Under the pieces are notes generated by a model, which worked only from the letters and a program-made list of their open reading frames with translations, was not told the DNA's origin and did not search any database. Shown here one piece after another: positions 26,694 to 33,181 of a stretch of DNA of 63,018 bases. Source of the DNA: Gemmatimonadota bacterium (GTDB lineage: Bacteria > Gemmatimonadota > Gemmatimonadetes > Longimicrobiales > Gaopeijiaceae); contig JAGWBQ010000020.1 in the NCBI GenBank assembly GCA_021295815.1, positions 1 through 63,018 of the forward strand. Reading direction: 5' to 3'. Both the position numbers and the translations under genes were made by a program. Numbering within the stretch: position 1 is the first letter of the stretch; every line of letters begins with the position of its first letter.

Positions 26694-27920
26694 TCAGCTG
26701 TCGCGCACGAGCGGCAACATAACGACGAACGGAACACCAAGTTCGTCACGCTCTAGGCCGAGAAGGTAGTCCGCGCCGATCTCGAAGACCCTCAGGCCCC
26801 TCGGAACCGCGAGTTCGCCAAGCCACACTCCCCGCTCGTCGAAGACGTACCATGAGGAGCCCTGCTGCCAAGGTGGCCGGTAGCGCTCGGCCCAGAGGTT
26901 GCCTAGGGCGTCGATCAGCAAGCGTGCGTATGCAGGCATCCGGTCCGAAAACGGCGTCTCTCCCAGATAGCGATTCCAGCTAGCAGGATTGATCCCCTGT
27001 GGCGGCTCGGAACGGGCCTCGCGATAGCGACCCCGGTCCCGGCTGGTCACCCGGAGGTCCGAAGTCGGCCAGCGAGTCACGCCCGTCAGTTCACCGTCGC
27101 CACTCCAGCGTTCGATGCTCCCCCCGGTGGGATCTCCCGTATAGATATGCTCTCCATGCGCCGCGTAGGGGTTTAGCCCCAGAGACAGAGGAAGATACGG
27201 AAACGACGGGAGGCCGGGGATGTCGTGTCCCCAGCGATCCGACTCCTTCACGAAACCGATGTTGTTAATGAACCGGCCGTCGCGCGAATACCGGTCGAGC
27301 CGCCAAGTACTCCCTTCGATGATGCCGAGGGTAAACGCGAGCCCGCCGCTTGGTGCGCTGAGGATCAGGAGCGTTCCGTCGGAGAGCTGGCTCTGCGCCG
27401 CCGGGCTCCCCGCCCCTTCAGCCACTTCGATCCGCGTGTCTTCGAGGACCTCGCCACTGCGCCCAAAAACCGAAATCCGTTTCTGCAGGTTGCAGAAGCC
27501 GAAAATGGTGTCGCCGCTTACCCACATCTCCGTCAGAAAACGGAACTCGCCGGGTCCTTCTCCGGTCCCGCCCAGATTGCGCACGAATTTCCCACCGCTG
27601 TCGAAGAGCCGGAGTTCATTCGTGCCGCCCTCCAGCACGACGACCGTCCCGTCGTCCATGCGCGACGCGCTGCGGATCTGCTCAAACATGTGGTTCGGAT
27701 CGCCTGCAACCTTACCGATCCTCAGAATTGGCCGGGTCCCAATTCGCCATTCCGCTCCCCCCGACCACGCCGGGCCGCTGCTCACGACGACGGGCACGCC
27801 TGCGCTGTCGCGGATGGCGAAGGAAGCCTGGGCGACGAGCTCACGGTTGCCTGAACCGGTGGCGACCATCACCAAGAGAGAACCCGTGATGGAAAACAGA
27901 ATGGAGTACGTCGGTCTCAT
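26694..27920 (-). CDS. Secreted 6-bladed beta-propeller protein
   Basis: A 408-residue exported protein. The start at 27920 (MRPTYSILFSITGSLLVM) gives a signal peptide; the open frame is 52 codons longer but that part is unlike coding sequence. NHL-like propeller blades are visible: DDGTVVVLEGGTNELRLFDS, then GKFVRNLGGTGEGPGEFRF (the typical G-x-G-E-G-P-G-E-F blade signature), NLQKRISVFGRSGEVLEDT, WRLDRYSRDGRFINNIGF and WYVFDERGVWLGELAVP. Such proteins are numerous in Gemmatimonadota and have no assigned role. It is convergent with the glycosylase gene. Confidence 0.85.
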   Translation of the reverse strand: MRPTYSILFSITGSLLVMVATGSGNRELVAQASFAIRDSAGVPVVVSSGPAWSGGAEWRIGTRPILRIGKVAGDPNHMFEQIRSASRMDDGTVVVLEGGTNELRLFDSGGKFVRNLGGTGEGPGEFRFLTEMWVSGDTIFGFCNLQKRISVFGRSGEVLEDTRIEVAEGAGSPAAQSQLSDGTLLILSAPSGGLAFTLGIIEGSTWRLDRYSRDGRFINNIGFVKESDRWGHDIPGLPSFPYLPLSLGLNPYAAHGEHIYTGDPTGGSIERWSGDGELTGVTRWPTSDLRVTSRDRGRYREARSEPPQGINPASWNRYLGETPFSDRMPAYARLLIDALGNLWAERYRPPWQQGSSWYVFDERGVWLGELAVPRGLRVFEIGADYLLGLERDELGVPFVVMLPLVRDS

Positions 27921-28281
27921 AGTTAGTGTCCTCACGAAAGGGATCGGCCTCGCGACAACCTTAAGACGCGGCGGATGGCCCGAGGGTTGCGAAGAAGGGC
28001 GACCGCTGGGCGGCGCTGGAGCCGGTCCGCCAAGGGGTGCCAACGGCTGGCTTCTCCAGCGCCACGGGTATCTCATCCCTGCCCGGGCCTGCGAGAAGTT
28101 CAGCCGAAAGGCGGCCTGATGTTTAAGCCGTCCATTTGTCGAGAAAACCGGAACCGGTACACCCGCAGTTGTCTATTAGGGCGAGGGCACGATCTCACAC
28201 GGGGATCGCCCGAACCGCGGAGTTGCCCGGGTCGCGACCGGGCTCCAAGATCAAGGAGAGATCAAATGAAACCGCATCACG

Positions 28282-28470
28282 ATGAAACTGGCGCCCATCG
28301 CAGCCGCCTTGGCCTTGGCCCTGGCCGTGCTGTTGACACCGTCCCAAGTAGATGCAGCGGAAGTGCCGTCACCTTCGCTCGTCGCACCGAGCGCGATCAA
28401 AGCTGAGGCGGTCCTGCGATCGTCTTTCCTGTCTCGGATTTCGAGATGGAATGCACGGGAGACCATGTGA
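28282..28470 (+). CDS. Small secreted peptide ORF, possibly frameshifted
   Basis: A 62-residue ORF with a clear signal peptide: MKLAPIAAALALALAVLLTP, then a probable cleavage after SQVDA, then AEVPSPSLVAPSAIKAEA. The last 20 codons look random, while another frame from about 28416 to the TAG at 28500-28502 reads VSDFEMECTGDHVKTESFK and looks more protein-like. A single frameshift near 28410-28420 would join both into a protein of about 72 residues. A GGAGAG lies 20 bases before this ATG but closer to an out-of-frame ATG at 28266. It may be a decayed or misread gene. Confidence 0.35.
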   Translation: MKLAPIAAALALALAVLLTPSQVDAAEVPSPSLVAPSAIKAEAVLRSSFLSRISRWNARETM

Positions 28471-28502
28471 AGACCGAGAGCTTCAAGTTGGGGGCCAATT
28501 AG

Positions 28503-29421
28503 GTCTTACACCGGAATCCCGGAGGTCGTCGACAGCCCTTGTAGGGTAGAGTGACGCTCCTTCTAGACCCACAAGCTCGCGGCAATTGGGTGGCGGGGAT
28601 GGTCGTGCAACAGCAGGCAGGTCCGACACCGAAACCGCCGGGGGCGATGCTTTGAATTCCCGCCACTTGATGGCGATCATCCCGCGATTCGCGCACGGTG
28701 GAACCCGTCGTGCACCAACGGCAAGAAACGCTGGCGGTGAGGGCGTCGGTAAAGACGGCGAAGGTGGCGGCGTCGGGCGAGTCGGTTACTCGGGTGGCTA
28801 TCTTCCCGGTTTCCCCGCATTTCGCTCCTACGATGGGTATCTCGCCCCAGTGCCGACACCGCAGGCTATGCGCGTCAAGTACCCTTGACGGCTGCCCGGG
28901 TTCGCCGTCCACACCTACGGAGCTTCCTTCCCCGCCCCTCCAGACTGGGCCATCAACAGCGCTCTGGCGAGGGGTGCTCCGCCCCCCTTCGATCCCCCCG
29001 GAAAAACCCCCGCTCCGGCAGCGTTCGTGGTTAGGGCGTTCGCCTGCTTTCGCCTGGCCGACGTCCAATCGGCCAGGCACTCCCGACGACCACCGGTCGA
29101 GGCCGTCGCTCTTCGTGGGCGAGTCTCCGTCGTGACCGGCGGTCGGCGTGGCCGGCGCTGCCACCGCTGCGGCGCCGGTCCGCCCGGCCTCCGGGACGGG
29201 ACTCTGCTCGTCCCTCCAGCCGGGGTCGAGCCCCTTCCCAACCCGACACACAGCCCGATTGTCCGCGACGGACGCCCCCAAGGCTGACGGGTGCCAGCTG
29301 CCTTCCCGGACTCCTGGAAACTGGACACCTGGAAACTGGACATGGCCATCCCCGACAATCGGTACCATATTCCTGTCGCGGCCTGTTGAGACAGTTCGCA
29401 GCCCACCGTTTGGAGCGATCG
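28503..29421. other. Poorly coding 0.9-kb spacer
   Basis: No recognisable gene. The minus strand is open in one frame from 29647 to 28499, but the translation is low complexity with no domain, signal peptide or supported start, and it runs antisense through the lipoprotein gene at 29422. Codon use in every frame is unlike the neighbouring real genes. A perfect 15-bp tandem repeat lies at 29314-29343. The stretch may be degenerate accessory DNA. Confidence 0.5.
29314..29343. repeat. Perfect 15-bp tandem duplication
   Basis: CCTGGAAACTGGACA is present twice without spacer (29314-29328 and 29329-29343). It lies about 80 bases ahead of the lipoprotein ATG at 29422, so it could affect that gene's promoter, or be a simple slippage product. 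Confidence 0.85.
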
Positions 29422-29910
29422 ATGACATCAGGATCCCCCGGTTCCCGGCTTTGCGCCGCGAAGGGCGCGGCCTTGATCGCGCTTCTGGTCGGTATGCTCG
29501 CCGCGCCCGGCTGTCGCGAATCGGCGCTCGGGCCGGATGTCCCCGAAGACGACGTGGTGGTCGCCGACGGCCGCGACTGGGGAGACGACCCCTACGTGGT
29601 GAACGCGGCCGCCGTCGAGGGACACCAACTGACCATCGAAGTCTCATTCGGCGGCGGCTGCCGCCGGCACGACTTCACCCTGGTGATCTCGAAATCGTTC
29701 AGGGAGTCGGATCCCGTGCAGCTCCCTGCCGTGCTCGCCCACGATGCGAACGGCGACACATGCCAGGCATATCCGACCGAGTCCCGCGTCTTCGACCTCG
29801 CTCTCGTCAGGAACCGCTACCGGCAGTTCTACGGACCCGGTCCGGGCAAGATCGTGCTGCGAATCGCGGGCGTGCCCGGTGACGATCTCGTGTACGAATT
29901 TGACGAATAG
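29422..29910 (+). CDS. Putative lipoprotein, 162 aa
   Basis: The start at 29422 (MTSGSPGSR) follows a GGAG by six bases; an in-frame ATG lies 12 codons upstream. A hydrophobic signal (ALIALLVGMLAAPGC) ends in a lipobox-like APGC. The mature part includes an acidic segment (DVPEDDVVVADGRDWGDDPY), two cysteines in the body (GGGCRRHDFTLVISK, DTCQAYPTES) that may form a disulfide, and a C-terminal GKIVLRIAGVPGDDLVYEF strand pair. The pattern suggests a small secreted beta-sandwich domain. No family was recognised. It is convergent with the BlaI-type operon. Confidence 0.7.
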   Translation: MTSGSPGSRLCAAKGAALIALLVGMLAAPGCRESALGPDVPEDDVVVADGRDWGDDPYVVNAAAVEGHQLTIEVSFGGGCRRHDFTLVISKSFRESDPVQLPAVLAHDANGDTCQAYPTESRVFDLALVRNRYRQFYGPGPGKIVLRIAGVPGDDLVYEFDE

Positions 29911-30181
29911 GGTCGGCGGATCCCACCTCGCAGACAGGGGGACGCACTCCGTGCTCGCAAAAAACCGAGGTGCCGTCGCCGGGGGCGGGGTGAGGTTGGG
30001 GATCGACGAAACTGCCCTTGGAGAGGGTGGGAGATCGACCCGGTTGCACTTGTCTCACGTCCCTCCACACCCGCAACTTCGTCCGCCGCCGTCCAATTCG
30101 ATCCGATGGAATCCGGCACATGTTTGCATATCGTAAGTGGTACACGGTTGGTTGTGACAGATCATAACCCGCTGGCATATA

Positions 30182-30476
30182 TCAGCTTACGGTATTCGCG
30201 TATAGTTCTGTAAGAACTTTACGCAACTTCTTGCCTTGATCGACCCGCACGTCCGCGACCGCCGTCGTCGTCGTGTTGGTCACGGACCCGTAGAACCGCT
30301 GGTCGCCGGATCGTACGAGATCGACAGGTCGACGCCCCTGCGGCTGTCGGTGGCGGTTTCGTCGAGATTCCAACGCTCGCCACCTTCCCCCGGTTCGGTC
30401 GAACCGGTCGTGCAGGCGGCGAGGAAGGCCACGAAGGCCGGATCGCCGCACGGACAGCAGGTGTCATTCCTGTCAT
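30182..30476 (-). pseudogene. Frame-disrupted FxLYD-like lipoprotein gene (paralogue of 32105-33010)
   Basis: An ATG at 30476 overlaps the BlaR1-type stop (ATGA), but the reading frame is broken twice. The first frame gives MTGMTPAVRAAIRP. A second frame carries the end of a lipoprotein signal, FVAFLAACTTGSTEP, and then WNLDETATDSRRGVDLSISY. A third frame carries FYGSVTNTTTTAVADVRVD and ends KVLTELYANTVS. The last part matches the neighbouring lipoprotein's VFVGSVTNTTPRVLPQVRVE, so this is a related gene. Two frameshifts could be real decay or sequencing error. It is the fourth gene of the operon. Confidence 0.7.
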
Positions 30477-31669
30477 CGGTTTTCTCCTTGCGCAGTAGTG
30501 GATGTCTGGGCCTCCGGGGCAGGCGACGCGGAGTAGCGCTCCCGGCGCTCGCGGACCAAATGCGCCTGCGGTTGCTCGTGTTCGGGCGGCCGAGCGACTT
30601 CGGGTGTGTGCCGACTCTCGTGGGACCGGTCCGCACCGGGAGCCACCGCCGGAGCGAACGCCAAGGCGAGGAAGAGAAGGCCCGTTGCGCTCGCGTGTTG
30701 CCAGCGGCGCGATGGCGCCTGGAGCGAACGACGGTCGTTCAACAGACGCCGAACGCGGAGCTCCAATTGCGAGCGCCGTCCACCGATGCCGGGGACGGGG
30801 CTGTGGCGGTCGCTCCGCATCACCCAGCGGGCCACCTCCGCCAGACAGCTCGCCATGGCGAAACGGTCCTCGCACTGACTGGCCGCCCAGTCGTCGCACA
30901 GCTCTTCGGCGGCCAGGCGAACCTCGCGCACGGCCAGCCGAAAGAGCGGCTGGAAGAAGAGGACCGCCTGGAGGATATTCAGCACGGCCAACCGGATCGG
31001 GTCGCGGCGGAGATGGTGGGCGACCTCGTGGCCGAGGAGCGCGCGGAGCTCGTCTTCGTCCAATTCATGAAGTGCGCGCACGGGCACGCAGATCTCGCGA
31101 CGGTTGCCAACGCCCAACGCAACCGGCGAGCCCAGGTTGTGGCTCTCCGTGAGACGCGGCAGCGGGTCCAGGGCCGCCTTGCCGCAGATCGACGCCAGCG
31201 CCTCCGAGACTCGCGGATCGACGACCGGCCCGCGGTCGGCAAGCCGCCGTCTCAAGTTCTCCAATCGGAGAGTGTGGGAGGCGAGAGACCCCAAGGCGAA
31301 CACAACCCACACGGTGCCGGCCCAGGCCAACCAGCCTGGAGCGACCGCGGTTTCCCCGTCGTGGGCATCCTCGCCGCGGGCTTCCGCATCCTCGGGGTAA
31401 GCGGAAACCGCCCTGTCCTCATGGCCCGGCTCCCGCCCGACCTCGTGTTCCCCGCCCACGATGAACGCGGACACCGGAAGACGCCAGACCGCCGAGTCCG
31501 ACGAGGTCAGCGAGTGGACGGTCGGCGTGATCAGGCTGGCGGCGAGCGCCGTGTACCAGATGGTTTCCCGGAGACGCGCCGGCGTCCTGGGAAAGAGTCG
31601 CAGGCCGAGCCACGCGCCGCCGCACCACAGGGTGCTGTGGACGAGAAATGTCAGGAGCCACACCGTCAT
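30473..31669 (-). CDS. BlaR1/MecR1-type M56 membrane metallopeptidase
   Basis: A 398-residue integral membrane protein. Predicted TM helices lie at about 3-22 (LLTFLVHSTLWCGGAWLGL), 34-55 (IWYTALAASLITPTVHSL), 105-125 (GTVWVVFALGSLASHTL) and 325-345 (TGLLFLALAFAPAVAPG). The zinc protease motif HEVAHH is in LLGHEVAHHLRRDP. Unlike staphylococcal BlaR1, no penicillin-binding sensor domain follows the last helix; there is only a His/Pro/Glu-rich tail of about 50 residues (HESRHTPEVARPPEHEQPQ). It overlaps the BlaI-type repressor (ATGA at 31666). It presumably inactivates that repressor on an unknown signal. Confidence 0.88.
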   Translation of the reverse strand: MTVWLLTFLVHSTLWCGGAWLGLRLFPRTPARLRETIWYTALAASLITPTVHSLTSSDSAVWRLPVSAFIVGGEHEVGREPGHEDRAVSAYPEDAEARGEDAHDGETAVAPGWLAWAGTVWVVFALGSLASHTLRLENLRRRLADRGPVVDPRVSEALASICGKAALDPLPRLTESHNLGSPVALGVGNRREICVPVRALHELDEDELRALLGHEVAHHLRRDPIRLAVLNILQAVLFFQPLFRLAVREVRLAAEELCDDWAASQCEDRFAMASCLAEVARWVMRSDRHSPVPGIGGRRSQLELRVRRLLNDRRSLQAPSRRWQHASATGLLFLALAFAPAVAPGADRSHESRHTPEVARPPEHEQPQAHLVRERRERYSASPAPEAQTSTTAQGENR

Positions 31670-32052
31670 TTTCCGGCCTCATTCCGCTTCGTCTCCACGA
31701 TCTCCTTCAGGCTCGCCAGATCGTCCGGTTGGATCTCCCCGGACTCGGCCAGGTGGTTGACCAGGGCCGTGCTGTCCCCGCCGAACAGGCGCTGCACGAG
31801 GGCGTCCACCATCCCCGCGCGGACGTCGGTCTCCGCGATCGCAGGCCGGTAGATGAACTGCCGTCCGTTCGTTCGGTGCTCCACGCACCCGTGCCCCTCC
31901 AGCTTGCGCAGCATCGTCTTGATCGTGGTAACGGCGAGACCTCGTTCCTCGAGAAGCGCCCGGTGAACCTCGATCGCCGGGGCTTCGCCACGCTCCCAGA
32001 GCACGCGCATGATCGCGAGCTGAAGGTCGCCAAGCTGTCGTTTCCGTCTCAT
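31666..32052 (-). CDS. BlaI/MecI/CopY-family transcriptional repressor
   Basis: A 128-residue winged-helix repressor. The start at 32052 (MRRKRQLGDLQLAIMRVLW) follows the family pattern L-G-x-L-E-x-x-x-M-x-x-L-W; the frame is open far upstream but without homology. The recognition region TTIKTMLRKLEGHGCVEHR is typical of the family, and the C-terminal dimer helices (VQRLFGGDSTALVNHLAES) are present. It lies 52 bases after the E/G/H-rich lipoprotein and overlaps the M56 peptidase gene. It likely binds the two ACTA-N6-TAGT sites at 33071-33100, repressing the whole operon including itself. Confidence 0.92.
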   Translation of the reverse strand: MRRKRQLGDLQLAIMRVLWERGEAPAIEVHRALLEERGLAVTTIKTMLRKLEGHGCVEHRTNGRQFIYRPAIAETDVRAGMVDALVQRLFGGDSTALVNHLAESGEIQPDDLASLKEIVETKRNEAGK

Positions 32053-32104
32053 CGTCTTTCCGCGGTCGAGCCGGGCTCTGGCCCGGGCGGTCGCTGTCCG
32101 GGAT

Positions 32105-33010
32105 TCATTCGCGATCGTCCCGCCCGGACCTCGCCGCCAGATCGACGGCGAACGCCTGCATCTCGCCGCGCAGGATCTGAAGCTGGTTGTAGACCGGCCG
32201 GAAGGCCGCTCCGCCCGGGCGCGAATCCTCTCCCCCGCCGTGTTCGCCTGCCTTTTCGCCGCGTCCTTCGCCGCCGTGTTCTCCGGCGCCCTCGCCGCTC
32301 TCCTCGCCGCCGCCACCGCCGTGGCCTTCCTCGACGCCGGTTTCCGGGTGGCTGACCCAGGCGCCGAACTCGTTCCCGAAGGCGCCAAGTTCGACAGCCA
32401 CCGTCTGCCCGGGAGCGACATCGACGCGCCTCGTCGGACCGAGCTCCGTGCCGTTGTCCAGGTGGACCTCGACGCGCACCTGCGGAAGGACCCGGGGGGT
32501 CGTGTTCGTTACCGAGCCGACAAAGACCTGCGTCCGCGGGTCGAACTCCAGGACCAGGCGTGCTCCGTTCACGAAGAGACGGTTCTGCTTCGTCATCTTC
32601 GGAACGTAGGCGCCTTCCTCCTCGCCTTCCTCCCCCTCGGCTCTCTCCTCTCCGCCTCCCTCCCCGCTATGACCATGTTCGTCGCCGCCGCGCTCCTCAC
32701 CGCCCTCGCGACCGACGTGCTCGCCTTCGCCTTCGCCGCCTGCCCGGCTCTCCGCCCGGCCTGCCTGCGGCGCGGCCATATGGATTCCGAGTCCCGCCTC
32801 GACCCGTAGTTGACGCAGGTCGGCGCGGGCCTGCATCACCAGGTCGTGGAGTTGGTCCGCGTCCGGGCTATCCGCTACCGGTGGTTGCTCCCGCACCTCC
32901 TGCACCGGCTCCTGCGCGTCGGACGCGAGAGCCCTTTCGCCGTCCTGGCACGCGACGATCCCGAACCCGGCGACCCCGAGCGTCATCAGGTACATCTTCG
33001 TGATCTTCAT
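32105..33010 (-). CDS. E/G/H-rich lipoprotein with FxLYD-like domain
   Basis: A 301-residue exported protein. The start at 33010 (MKITKMYLMTLGVAG) follows a strong GGAGGAAAT; the lipobox is GIVAC. It has a helical segment (about 30-65, DADQLHDLVMQARADLRQLR), a low-complexity Glu/Gly/His/Arg tract (about 80-125, HVGREGGEERGGDEHGHSG), a beta domain LVLEFDPRTQVFVGSVTNTT resembling FxLYD, a second E/G/H tract (about 220-255) and a C-terminal helix (FRPVYNQLQILRGEMQAF). The acidic/His tracts could bind metal ions. It is first in the BlaI-type operon. The function is unknown. Confidence 0.8.
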   Translation of the reverse strand: MKITKMYLMTLGVAGFGIVACQDGERALASDAQEPVQEVREQPPVADSPDADQLHDLVMQARADLRQLRVEAGLGIHMAAPQAGRAESRAGGEGEGEHVGREGGEERGGDEHGHSGEGGGEERAEGEEGEEEGAYVPKMTKQNRLFVNGARLVLEFDPRTQVFVGSVTNTTPRVLPQVRVEVHLDNGTELGPTRRVDVAPGQTVAVELGAFGNEFGAWVSHPETGVEEGHGGGGGEESGEGAGEHGGEGRGEKAGEHGGGEDSRPGGAAFRPVYNQLQILRGEMQAFAVDLAARSGRDDRE

Positions 33011-33070
33011 CCTCGATTTCCTCCTGGAGCTGGGCAGCGCTCGGGGCGTCATCTCGCACCCCGCGCAACG

Positions 33071-33100
33071 ACTACCGCACTAGTTGACTACCGTCCTAGT
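33071..33100 (-). promoter_or_regulatory. Two tandem BlaI/MecI-type operators
   Basis: ACTACCGCACTAGT at 33071-33084 and ACTACCGTCCTAGT at 33087-33100, 16 bases apart. Each has the form ACTA-N6-TAGT, exactly the half-site spacing of the MecI/BlaI operator (ACTACATATGTAGT type). They lie 60-90 bases ahead of the lipoprotein start on the minus strand, where the promoter should be; a TTGGAC candidate -35 overlaps the distal copy. The geometry is seen directly; binding by the operon's own BlaI-type repressor is inference. Confidence 0.75.
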
Positions 33101-33181
33101 CCAACGGATCGCGAAGGTTCCGCACGGAGAGGAAAAGACGGTGCGGTAACCGGTCGGGACCCTCCCCGGCGCACGCCACCT

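Noticed and set aside
28499-29647. 382-codon open frame on the minus strand
   Set aside because: Low-complexity translation without domain, signal or start; it crosses antisense through the lipoprotein gene at 29422-29910.
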